Assembly (NCBI RefSeq): GCF_002042975.1
Contig: NW_018148553.1
Span: 533,766 to 597,765, forward strand
Reading direction: 5' to 3'
From: Orbicella faveolata
Lineage: Eukaryota > Cnidaria > Anthozoa > Scleractinia > Merulinidae
Length of the DNA: 64,000 nucleotides
The notes below the pieces were generated by a model. It saw nothing but the letters and a program-made list of their open reading frames with translations, did not search any database and was not told the DNA's origin. Shown here one piece after another: positions 13,101-24,400 of this stretch; position 1 is the stretch's first letter; each line of letters begins with the position of its first letter. The position numbers and the translations under genes were made by a program.

Positions 13101-15338
13101 GGACCGAAGTTGTTCGAAGGTTGGAAAACGCTATCCACCGGATAAATTGCTATCGAGTAGATAAGCGTTAACAAAATGAACCACGCTATCTACTGGATAG
13201 TAATTTATCCGGTGGATAGCCGGCGTTATCAACCTTTCGAACAACCCGGGCCAGCAGTGGAGGCCTGCGGACGAAAAGACAAAAATCCCGTCCTCTTAGA
13301 AAGAAAGGTATACTATTTTATCTGTCGCTGGCAGAATTAACGAGGGTTCGGATAACAAACGGATTATCAAATACACACAGTCTACATGTTAACAGTTTAT
13401 CGTAAAATGCTAAAACATCCTATTGCAGTATAAGGTGTTTCTACTCTATAACTGAAGAAATGCTTTGATACGGCTCCCTGTGGCTCTCTGGAGTTACAAA
13501 TTTCCATTCTTAAAGTAAAAGTGACAGAATGTGTATGCAAAATTTCCATTTGTTTTGTTCTTTTTTTGTGAAAATAAACAAGAAACTCCCTTTAATTGTT
13601 TGCTCGCATCAGAAGGCGAAATAGAGTTCCAACGTGATTACTGTGAGCAAGGCACTACGCGGGCCAGTCGTATTCTGTTGGAAGGTGACCTACCGGGTGG
13701 TCTTCTTTGGCATGGGCCAAAGAATTTGTTATTGATATCGTAATAAACCTTTGTATTAGCAAATCTGATAACGTTAAACTGTAGGTGATGGAGGCGAATG
13801 TTGGTTGTCCTCTGTTGCAAATGAATATCGTTCATTGTTTACTCGTTCATTGTACTACCTGCCAAATACAACCAGGTGGTATAAAACCGGTATTTCACCA
13901 ACCAGGAGATAATGAATAGCAATCAAATCTCAGCGTATCACCTGGCCATGGATATGCTCAGCCTAGGACTTATAATAATATCTTTTAAATAGTAAGCTAG
14001 ATATCTTCACCTTTCAGATTCAACTATGGATGTACCTAGCCTTTACAAATAAAGAACAAAAACATCTTCTAGAAAACGATGATTCATCTATAATGTATTA
14101 TAACTTGTGGCTAGAATCTCGATTATAAATTTTTGTTGATTAATTGCTTTAGCTAGGCGATTTTTCAGCCAAAGGGCTCATTTCAAAAACGTTGGGTTCG
14201 AAATGTACATGTAAGTTGTTGTACTATGTTACGTTAACATGTTATTTTCGTTGTGCTTTAAGAATGCAAATATTCGAGAAATTACCTAATAAAAAAAATA
14301 ATAAAACATCAATCAGTGGGCACAACAAAAAACGCGACCAGTTTGCTAAATGATAAATATCGTAACAAAAAAACAAATGAAAATAAACACAAACCGGCCA
14401 TAAACTGCACGGGAATGTGACCGCTACGACTAAATTGCCATTTCTTGTGTTTGTGTTTTGGTATCTTCAGGTATTGGTTGGGAAACCCTCCACCAGCTCT
14501 CAATCGAAGCAAGCATTTATTTTGAAATGTTACTGTCTTTTATTCTTAAGGACAGTATTCCATCTCCCTTGCCTTGCTTGTTACTGACCGACAAGTCGTT
14601 TATTCACTACGGCAATCAAAGTAACCCTTCTCCTCTTCAAGTTCCAACAGTTTCTGCGGCAGCCTGTGCACAACCGATCAATGTGCTTTCTATTCCTACA
14701 CCTCTAATAGATTTAATCAACTAAAGCTTTACCAGATTTTAACACTAGACTTAAAGAGTTCCTATTTTAGATTTGTTATTTAGGATTATTGTATTACATG
14801 TAAATGGACTGCTTCACAACCAGTTTCGCTTTTCTTTCCAATTTGAAATCTATTAAATTGCGATCTATTTTTATTTATTATTTCAATGTATTACACAAAC
14901 AGTTGTAACGTTCGTTTAAAAAAGTTATTGGCATAGATGTTCTTACAGTATATACTTGCAGTCTATAATCTTCTTTTAACATGATGCTGTGAATGAAACC
15001 AGAATTAACGTGCTAGCAGTCATTGCTGAACTAGATTTTATGCAAACCAAAAGTCAGCTGTGACTGAAACGTTATTTGATGAAGCATATGCAAATCGCGC
15101 GAATTTCCCACAGATCAGTAATCAGTGTTCGGAAATGTTCGTCATTCTTACAGGACCGTGCAAATAGAGTTGTCATCGTAATTACTACTCTTATAACTGA
15201 ATGCACGAATGAAACTGAACATGATTCAAAGTATTATTTCTCTTACCTTTCGTGTCGTTCGCTTGTAATTGAAAACTTCCCACTGCAGGAAGGAGCCGCT
15301 ATCAATAACAAAGTCAACAGAAAATATGGCAGTTCCAT
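7179..15338 (-). CDS. Complete GABA-A/glycine-like anion receptor subunit (Cys-loop family)
   Basis: Nine coding exons on the minus strand: 15247-15338, 12931-13049, 12445-12512, 11001-11218, 10164-10246, 9149-9295, 8489-8856, 8077-8124 (tentative) and 7179-7529. They sum to 1494 nt, i.e. 497 residues plus stop, with every junction in phase. Residues 1-21 form a signal peptide (MELPYFLLTLLLIAAPSCSG). The ligand-binding domain shows loop D (FFRQWWYDPR), loop A (WTPDTYF), a Cys-loop with 13 residues between Cys173 and Cys187, and loop B ESYAHTTDD, the Glu being the residue that meets the GABA amine in beta subunits. M1 is about 260-282, M2 starts at PAR 288-290, M3 is about 320-342 and M4 about 468-489. 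There is no vicinal Cys pair in loop C (not nicotinic) and no second Cys-loop as in vertebrate glycine receptors. Exons of 68, 218, 83 and 147 nt closely follow vertebrate GABA-A genes. Likely a membrane chloride channel subunit; the agonist is unproven. Confidence 0.93.
8077..8124 (-). CDS. Tentative 48-nt exon in the M3-M4 loop of the receptor
   Basis: Minus-strand acceptor GTACCAAAAG at the high end and donor GTAAAG at the low end bound 48 nt that read EEKKPLKPAEAVLEKE. Both flanking junctions are phase 0, so inclusion or skipping keeps the frame. It could therefore be an alternative cassette in the cytoplasmic loop. Lys/Glu/Pro composition suits that loop. Similarity cannot prove it because the loop is poorly conserved. 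Confidence 0.5.
11779..12030 (+). mobile_element. tRNA-derived SINE with conserved central domain
   Basis: The head resembles a tRNA, with an A-box-like TGGTTAGTGCGC near 11801 and a good B box GGTTCGAGTTCC at 11835-11846. It is followed by a body (TTGGGCAAGTC, then CTCTCACAGTGCCTCTCTCC) and a tail (GATGGACTAGCATGCCATCC). Related bodies occur at 51540-51640 (-), 51890-52030 (+) and 62339-62533 (-). The central part resembles the deeply conserved Nin-type SINE domain known from cnidarians, recalled from memory. It lies in a receptor intron, on the opposite strand to that gene. Confidence 0.75.
13100..13254. mobile_element. Palindromic MITE, family GTTGTTCGAA, copy 1
   Basis: The left end GAAGTTGTTCGAAGGTTGG and inner CGCTATCCACCGGATAAAT are mirrored at the right end, so almost the whole 155 bp folds on itself. 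A second copy is at 28238-28399 and a fragment at 30117-30152. It sits about 50 bases upstream of the splice acceptor of the receptor exon ending at 13049. Confidence 0.8.
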
Positions 15339-17225
15339 GTCAGTGTCCTACACGGGAAAATGAAACGCAGTAATCACAACACAAACTGAAAACTAAGAAA
15401 GTTATTGAGAGCAAATAAAGAGACGTTCTTATCATTTAAAGAGAGTGAGAGAAACACAAACAAATCTTACATATGCCTCACAGTGATTTTAAGATTTACA
15501 CACAGTTCGATGAAAACTGGTCAGCTGGCTAACTGAAAACACCGGTTATCGACAACGTTTAGTTATGATATATTTACGCGAGACTTCGTCGATAACAAGA
15601 TGTAACCAAGAAATTTGAAAAACAATCAATTAGCGATATTGTACCTCGCCAATTTGTCGACTTATAAATAATAAATGATAACCAAAAATTTCCAGCTTTT
15701 ATATATTTTTCAATAAAACTAAGTCACATTTAAAGACTTTTCTAGTAATGGGAATACTTCCCACAAGACGTCATTTTAATACAAATTGCGTTTGCACTGC
15801 ATATAAATTTACAGAATTACTTTCTGGGTCAATAAGAGATAATAAAAAACCCGCTATTGTTATTTCTATAGCAAGCGAAATTAAATACTTTCAAGCCACA
15901 GCCGTGCCAGACTCAGTAGAGCTCAGCAGTGTACTCAGCAGGCTGGTTATTTACCATACCAGCTTGATGTCGGCGCATAACATAACCAATAGTACTACTA
16001 TTGTTCCAAAGTTATAGAAAAAAACTCTTGCTGTGATTGCAAGCAAATCGTGCCAAGCAAAGTAAGGTAAACAGTAAAATGTAAACATTCTCATTCTTTC
16101 TTTCCTGAGGGGTGTTTATATAATTTTGGAGCGAAGCCTGCATGCAAAACTATAGCTTGACATAGCTTTTTATAGGAATATTAAATGTGGGCGATCTATA
16201 ATTTTTAAAAAGACAAACACTGAATTTTTACTGTCATACTTGCTTCTTGTTCTTTTGATCATAATATTTTTCCTTGAATATTAGCTCTCATAAAACTTCT
16301 CAACCTCGAATAATGCAAATCTAGTCTTCTGATTGGTTCACTGAATCTCAGTTAAAAGCCGTTGTACAAGTGTTTCACTGTATGGAAAATGGAAGCGGCA
16401 AGCGTCACAGAAAAAACGTTAGCTGCAATCAGCAGGTTTGGTGAATTTTTATGCCGCTCAATGCGCTAAGTGATGGCAAATGCCATCTCCGGCAGAAACC
16501 AGGCGAAGTCACAGAATTCACAATTATCGCAGTTATGTACAGTTTGAGACCAAAACGTCATTCCATTGAATACGCTCTGAAATGTACTACAGAAGTGACT
16601 GACAAAAACTGAAAAAAGGCGAGAAACAAAATTACAAGACCGAAAAACCAAAACACTTTCGTCCAAAAATTAAAGCAGCTTTTGTAAGCTTTAATGGCAT
16701 TTCACTTCAGTAAAGTTTTGTTACCTTAGGTTTGGGTCTTGTCCTTTTATGCTTCAGTAACTGACTTGATCGATTCTGAGCAACACAAAACTACACAGTA
16801 CAACGATGATGAGAGCCGCGTAAAGAAGTCAACTTCTTACTTTAATCATCCAGTCGATTGAAGAATTTAATGAAGCAATCGTGCCATTCGACCTTGTTGG
16901 ATGACCTTGGATTGACCTTGGATACGAGGTGATTATAACAAACTCGACGCTACGTGTCTCGCTTGTTATTTATCATCTTGCCTATCCAACGTGGACTGAT
17001 GGAACAATGCATGATTTGTTGCCGTGGTGTTCAATTGTTGTAATCCTTTGGGAAATAGCTATGCAATGTTTTTAATGCTTTTTGTTATGATTTTGACATA
17101 TCCTTACGTGAATTATTTTTACCAGAATACTCTTTAAGGAAAATATACAAAGGAAAATGAAATCAAGAGCAGGATATTCAATCTATACCGCAAAAAAGTT
17201 ACCAAACGCCTAGAGGAACACTATT

Positions 17226-18023
17226 TTAAGGGCCCATTAACCGATTCATGCGCGCGCTCGCGCGCGTTGCTGAGGAGATGAAATTTCATTTCCGGTTACT
17301 TACGTCAGCCTGACCGCGGAAAATAATAATAACTCAAAAACTTGCAAATTCGCCTACATTTTAAATGTTTTTCTTTGTGTTTCACAAAATGTAAAGTAGA
17401 AAAAGTACAAGCAAAGATAAAATAAGAGAAAGACAGAAAAACAAGAGCAACAGAAAGAGAAAAACTAACTCCGAGTGGCTTTGTTTGATCTTACCGAACT
17501 GCGCTGGTAGTGCAAATTGCGCACGCGCTGATAGGGTAACTTTTAATAGATATCGGGCGCACTTCCGGTTTCTTTAGATTAAAGGAAACGCGGTTTTTCC
17601 TTAAATCCAGCCTTTTTCGACGAATTTCGATTAAAGCCAATGTTGGAAACATAGCTATGCATTCCTTTTTTGAAATCATAATTTTTTCAGAAAATTACGA
17701 ATTTTTCAATATTTTGAAATGCTCTCAAAATCTGACCTTTTAGAAATGAAGCAAAATCGATGCGTAGCGTAATGAGGATTTAAATTAAGATATTAAATCA
17801 ATGAAAAAAATCCCGATTAAGTAATTTGCCTGGGAGCCTTTGCATTTTTTCTGTATTAGTCACATGACCATAGGCGTGGCCTGATGACGTCATCACTAGT
17901 GTTACTGATCATGAAAAAGTTAAAACACATGAAATAACTCTGAACTAACTGAAAATGATGAGATTATATGAGAATAAATTTTCCTTAGCAACGGCTCGAA
18001 AAGATCGGTTAATGGGCCCTTAA
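17226..18023. mobile_element. Non-autonomous TTAA-flanked DNA transposon, GGGCCCATTAACCGAT family
   Basis: The element runs TTAAGGGCCCATTAACCGAT to its inverse at 18003-18023, with TTAA at both ends. The 0.8 kb interior has no transposase. TTAA target sites are known for piggyBac and Kolobok superfamilies; assignment to either is an inference. TTAA could be part of the inverted repeat rather than a target duplication. Confidence 0.75.
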
Positions 18024-18329
18024 CATTGAGCTTAAAATTTACCTGTTGAATATTTAATGACGTCCCATTTTCTTTCGGGAATTCCGCCTTGCTCTGAATT
18101 ATCTGAGAAATAGTACACATTTTCCGTGTATCTAGCGAGCTATAGAAACATGAGTGGAGAGGGAACACGAGCCGGCAAGCCAGTGTTTCCACAGCTTTTT
18201 CGAGTTCTTCGAAACTTTCCAGAGTGTTTCTGCAACTCGATAGAAAGAAGAAGAAAATGTTTTCTATGTTTTTTAGAAAACAGCCCAAAGAAAATAACGA
18301 ACAACGCGACCATGACAACTTTTCTGAGT

Positions 18330-18610
18330 TTCTATTGAGTATAATTAGTATAAATCTACTAGCGTTCTATCACGAATGCCGTTCTCTAATTGGCTACGCT
18401 ACTCACTATCTATTCAGTTGTAAAAATGGATTAGCCCAGCAGCATTCGGTTGCTAACAAAATGGTAGCCGTTTTGTTGGCGTTTTCGAAGTGTCTGTGTA
18501 GAAGATTTATATAAAGTTTTGAACGACTAATAGATTTATACTAAGACGATTAGATTATTCGCTCTCGATTTCTATGCGTGATAGTTGACAAGGGCGCAGC
18601 CCGAGTCAAT
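18330..18610. repeat. Dispersed repeat, partial copy of the element at 27457-27887
   Basis: Stretches such as GGCGTTTTCGAAGTGTCT and GATTAGATTATTCGCTCTCG recur, reverse-complemented, in the foldback element at 27457-27887. This copy covers one arm and the centre. Short open frames across it are not genes. Confidence 0.7.
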
Positions 18611-19202
18611 TATTAACGCGATAGAAATCTCGAGCTCATAATCTTAAATAATTTTTAATAATGAACGCGTGTATTTTCTTAGGTCCATTTTCTAAATTCT
18701 ACTTATTGCCTCGCGAAGTAAATTATATCTTTTATAGTTCTTTTGTATTTGTTTCTGTGCTCTTGCATGACCAGATAATCTTCATAAAAGATTTTACACT
18801 GAGGATTTTCGAAAAGTGCAGGCCGTTAGCCGAAAATGGGTATGCAGTTAGTTACTGAGCTCTTCAAGCTCCTGGGTTTGTGTAATGGTTTTGTTGACAA
18901 CGACATGTGACATTGGCCAATCCGCAAACATTTGGATTTGAGTTTCATCTGAGGTCATTGCCAAGTGCATTTAGTAGACGATCGGTAGGGTCGGTCAGCC
19001 AGCCGGTTGCTTCAGTTCTTGCTGCAGCTACACCGTGCTGACAAGACCCAACCAGGTTGGAATTCTTGGCTTTCAGTTTGGACTCTATCATGTCGTTGTC
19101 CCGTTAAACTTTCTACGAAGTAATTAGCCTTACTTCTTATGTTGCGTTAACACTCACGCTGGTTTTCAATTTTTGTTGAATTAAAGAAAAGCGGCTTGGT
19201 TT

Positions 19203-19260
19203 AGCACACGCTATATTTCTTACAATCTCACAGCACACGCTATATTTCTTACAATCTCAC
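19203..19260. repeat. 29-bp tandem duplication
   Basis: Two exact head-to-tail copies of a 29-bp unit beginning AGCACACGCTATATTTC, with a third start (AGCACCC) directly after. Confidence 0.9.
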
Positions 19261-21498
19261 AGCACCCTTGAGATCTAAAGCCCAATATGATATATCAACC
19301 AGAATCTTATGTTAAAAAACATATACAGCTGTTTATTACACGCTTCAAGACAGCGTATGATAATTAGCCCACACTACCACGGTAAACAATATTCCCTTGA
19401 GAGTAAAAAGAAACTTACAGGAACCATACGACACTAAGTGATCGAAAGCAAAATCACATGATCAGTTGATATATTGTAATGCATCTTGAGACTTTTCTGT
19501 TTCCACTCTTGCATACACCTTTTTTCGCGCAGGAAAATCAAACATCGTATCATGTATTGAATACAAGACGTTTATAGACCCTGGTTGTTTGATATTTTCA
19601 AAGAATGGGCAAGAGTTTTCCATCCTGTGTTAATATTTCGTTTTCCGCTGAATATCCAAAACAATTTCCAATTAGCATTCAATGTCTATCTTTTTTTATA
19701 AAGTTCTCATTTGAAGATAATTTTCTGACGTGGTGAGAAGAAATTTGTTGTATTTAGGAGGTAGTATATCGTATGTTAAGTGAAAGGAAATGATACCCGA
19801 GAATCCAAAAAACCGGCAGATTTGCATGCAGATTACCAAACAACATCCAAGGAGTAAAGAGCTTTGTTTTAGATTAATTTACTTAATATTATTCGTATAT
19901 CTTCCTTTCCCTCTTCTAGAAATGTTCCCCGTAGTAAAAGAAGTCAATTAAGTTGGTAATTAAACTAGAAAGCATTGAAAGAGAAAGTGATGGTCAATTT
20001 CCTATGGAGAATACAAAACTAGGTATCTTTTGTAATGGCGCATTTTTAAGGAACCCCGCCAGGGTTGTTTCTGTTAGATGGGCCACTATATTTCCCTAAA
20101 ATGATGCTGAAAAACAAAATTCTAATATTCAAGGATGACGCATCTGCATTTTGTATCCGCCCCATATAAAAAATACAGCTGTTTTGCCCAGCAACATCAC
20201 TTTTTTCTCAAGAGGATCAAAAATCTACGGAAAGTTCACAGACGAAGGTACGTTTTAATAATCCGATAGGACATATCCTTTGAAACGTACACTGAAATAT
20301 TAGCAGGGTGTTCATTTTAAATACAACCTTTTTTGCATGGGAAAGCAAATGCGTGGAACAGGCCAAAACAATGAAGGAAACTGAGAGTCAAGGTAGAGTT
20401 TGAATTTTATTTTTTGCCTGAAATTACAGGCAATTTAAGGATCAAGGAGTACATTGACAAGTAAATAAAAATCCCACTAGAAGTACAGACCTTCTCGAAT
20501 CATTGATCGATATCGGCATACCGGTGCAATATACACGATAAAAGAATCACACGCGATTGAACGAAGCGAGAAAATGTTTAGTTAACCGTATTATATTTAA
20601 ATTTTTCGTTCGGAATGGAAGAAAGATTCGAATACTAATCTTGTTATGTCGTTTAAAATAAGCAGGTTAGTTATTAACTGAAAATTTAACTTGAAGAAAA
20701 CAAGTGCTGAAGCCGAAATCATCCATCATCGCGGCGATTTGGGAACGATTTCTTGATAGCTTGTTACAGGCTGAAGAGTGTAAGGAAAACCAAGGCACCA
20801 GGCGTGATGTGAAGAACGATAGAGCAGTTCCTCGCTGCTTTTCCTCCGGTCTCTTCGGCTATATGTGGCTCATTTTTCCCCCACAGTCTTACAGTGCTTG
20901 GAAATGATCAATTCTTCTTAAAAATCAAATAAAGACCAAATATGTAAATCGAATTTACTCTTAGTTAGTCAAATTAACAAGACAGTAAGAGGAAATAAGG
21001 ATAACAAGAAGAGGAAAACACGTTTCCTCCTAGGTTGGTGGTTCTAAGTGCATTAGACGGATTTAGGAACCTTGTGTTTACAAGACACTTCCAGGCTTAC
21101 GACAAATTTACATAAAAGCGGCATCGTCTCTGAAAATTCATTTGCGTCAATTTTAACAGGCCTGTTTTGACACTTTTATATTTGGCGTCAACGACGGTCT
21201 GACGTGAGTAAAATCAGTTTTAAAACTTCCACTTTGTCGCTGTTTGTTTTTGAAGTGTCAAATAATTGCCGACAGAGGATCAGAAAGAACCTTTCGCAAC
21301 ACAAGTACAACTTCCTGGTTTTCCGCGTAGAATCAATGATTGGAATATGGAAATGAGAAAAGTTCGAAAGTTCAAGGTTTATATTAGCATCGATCACCGT
21401 GTAACATGTTGCTGAATCACACTGAAATAATAGCAGTGCTTATCAAAGGATTTTTTTCCAGGGTTCATCTGGATGCTAAAGGCAGACTGTATCTGTGA

Positions 21499-24400
21499 AT
21501 GGACAACGCCAAGAGTTCTTTATTTTGCAAACTAGTCATTTTGCAGGTAGGTGTAGACAAAAACTCAGCTGAAATCGATAACACAATACACACTTTCCTC
21601 TTAAAGCAAGGAATAGAATAGTATTTTCAGCAAACACCAAGCATAAAATGAATTTGACCTTATTTTTAATTTTATTTTTTATGTGAAGAGATTATTGCGC
21701 CATGTCTTGTCACAGTTAAGATGAGAAGGAGAAGTTACTCTTGGAAAAACGCGCAACAAGGCGTACAAGACCCTATTTATATGCATAAAAAGCAGCTACA
21801 CACATAAACAAACTTTAAATGCAAAATATTTTAAGTTCTCTTTCTCGCATAAACTAGGCTGATCACTGATTAGGCAATTCAGTCTGGATTTACTCCAGGT
21901 AATACTTTTTTATTAGTTATGTGGCTTACTTATGAAACCTCCATACGCTATCGTTGCTTTCAGGCAAAGCTAACAAATCTTTCAATTCTGCGAAACGGTT
22001 TCCTAAAGCTTCAATAAATTCCTAAAAATATTTGTTCAGTGTACAGATATGACGAATTTACATCAACAAGGCAAATGTAATATCAATAAAAGTATAAACA
22101 TGAATATGGTAGTTTTCTTAACATTAATTTCGAAGTCAATGATTTGATTGACAACTAAGCACTCCATGCACATGCATTGAAACCTTAAAAGCAAGCTTGT
22201 ATTTAGCGATACCGGCTGTCATCCAAGTAGCCAACATGAATGCTCGTTCGATAGACGCCGCAGGTCACAGGTCCAATTTCCCCCATTCGACGGGCGCGGT
22301 ACACAGTGATCTCACTAAACACGCTAGCGTGCGAGTTTCTCGAGTTCACTGTGCAGCGAGTTTTCAAGAAACGAGCCGCACGACTGGTTCAGCTGTCACA
22401 CAAGATTAGGTTCATTACGTATACGGAACAAAATATATTTAATATGGTACAAGACGTGGGTTTCATTGCATTTGTGAAAAATGTTTAAAAACTGCATTTT
22501 CTTGTTCAGGAACAAAGTATATTTAATATGGTACAAGACGTGGGTTTCATTGCATTTGTGAAAAATGTTTAAAAACTGCATTTTCTTGTTCAGGTTTTAG
22601 TGACATTTACGCACGCATGGAATTCAGGAGCTGATCATTACTGGCCTTTAAATGAAATAGCATATGGACGAGTGTATGATCTTGCTGCACATCCTACCTA
22701 CAAAAGGTGGATAGGGAGTATTAGAGGTACTTAAATTGCAAGAATAGCTAAACTTGTTATTTCATCTCATTAATCTGTGTTACTTTTCTTAAAAGAGAAG
22801 GTCACTCCAAAAAATGTATATTTTTTGTCAACGCTAGTAAAAACCTCGCACTAAGTTTAGCCACTCACCGAAGTTTCAGCCGCTAAAGTGCAGATTTTCA
22901 ATATGAAAATAATTCGCCTCCAAAAAGGCCCAAAATTCGAACATCGTTGCCGCCATTTTAAACAGTACTCAGCAAACAGGCCGCGTTTTCGCGACGTCAT
23001 TTGTTCAAATTGCTTCCGACAAGCTTTTAATTGCCACTCTGGGTTATGGCTGCTCTTGAGCCGTATTATTTTGAGCCAAACACGCTCCATACTTCGAAAA
23101 TGATAGCAGTGAAGATAGTGAAGTGGATAATCGCTTGGAAAAAATACATTTTGCTGACCTTGTGGAGAATGCAAAGTCAGTTGAAGGTTTTTCTCCTTGC
23201 CGTCAATTTCGAGTCGGACGGAATGACGTGACATAAACACGGCCTGGCCGCCAAGTACAGTTCCAAAATGGCGATCTCCGAAGTCTCTTCTTTCGAGACG
23301 AATTTCTTCAGGATAGCAGGCACTTCAGAGGCTGAAATTTCGGTGAGTGGAAAAGCTGAATGTCTACTTGCCACAGGCGAAGACAAAAAAAGTGAGGTTT
23401 TTGGAGTGACCTCCTTTAATAACTGTTCGTGACACATCCATTGCTATTCTGCTATTCTTCAAAACAATTATTTAAGGACGGTGCCAACTTTTGTTTGTGC
23501 GCACACTTCCTGCACATTACGCAAGACATGGTTTAAGCGCCACGTGCGCGCTGAGGTTGACATTGACGCAATCAACTACGCTACCAAGTACACGACTAAA
23601 ATGAAAGCAAAATTTTCCTACTGTGACCAAATCAAGTTTATTGAACCAGGAACACCAGAATAGCAGCATATCGCTAACCACAAGTGCGAGATAAGCAAAT
23701 GTTTCACTCACTGGGAAGGTGACGGGAAAAAATGTAACGAGCACCATAAAAGTTTTCAAAAAAGATCAATAACTTTAAAAACGCGTGGTTACCCGTGGTT
23801 TTGTGTCATGAAATGGAAGTGACAAGCCTATTTAATAAATGATTAGTTTCTGGTGATGAACAAAAGGTATTTAGAATGTATTTTAGCTGAACCAGAGGAA
23901 GACTGTTAGAGACGCTAAAAGCGCTGTTGCAACGATTTTGTTATTAAAAGCATACCACAAATGGTTTTTATGAAACCATTTACCATGCAGTTTTAAGACC
24001 TTTATAAACGTGTTGCTTTTCTGTATATAAAGGCGAATTCTAAGGATATCTGTGAAGAAATATCCTTCCCTTCTTTTTTCAGAAAATTATAATGTAAGCA
24101 TTTTTGTTGAGATTCAATCTCGAAAAATGCGTGGCTACCCCAATTTTTCTTTGTGGATTTCAATAGCCCTTGCAAAGATCTACTTTTTCCGGGTGGTCCT
24201 AACCTGGCGCAAAAACTTTTGTGTTTCGTAGCCACCGTCCTTAAATTGGCGGTTTTAGTGTCACGTCACGACAGAGTAAAATCCAAACCGTTGAATAAAA
24301 GAAGTCAAGAATTTGAAATGTTATAGATGATTAATAAATAATCAACTTCTCCGTCACAAAGTTTCTCACAAATTTATGGAGCTCAGTATGGAAACGGCAT

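Larger units (their letters stand above)
15339..21498. other. Gene-poor spacer upstream of two divergent genes
   Basis: This region separates the 5' ends of the minus-strand receptor and the plus-strand lectin-like gene, so both promoters should lie here. I cannot point to a TATA box or other element with confidence. It contains a TTAA-ended transposon (17226-18023), part of a dispersed repeat (18330-18610) and a 29-bp tandem duplication (19203-19260). The open frames here are short and resemble nothing known. Confidence 0.6.

Noticed and set aside
14458-14724. 88-codon plus-strand open frame
   Set aside because: It lies in an intron of the minus-strand receptor, without a domain, a start context or partner exons.
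22857-23437. Open frames on both strands, including a 127-codon one
   Set aside because: They fall inside the inverted-repeat transposon at 22789-23419 and have no transposase similarity.
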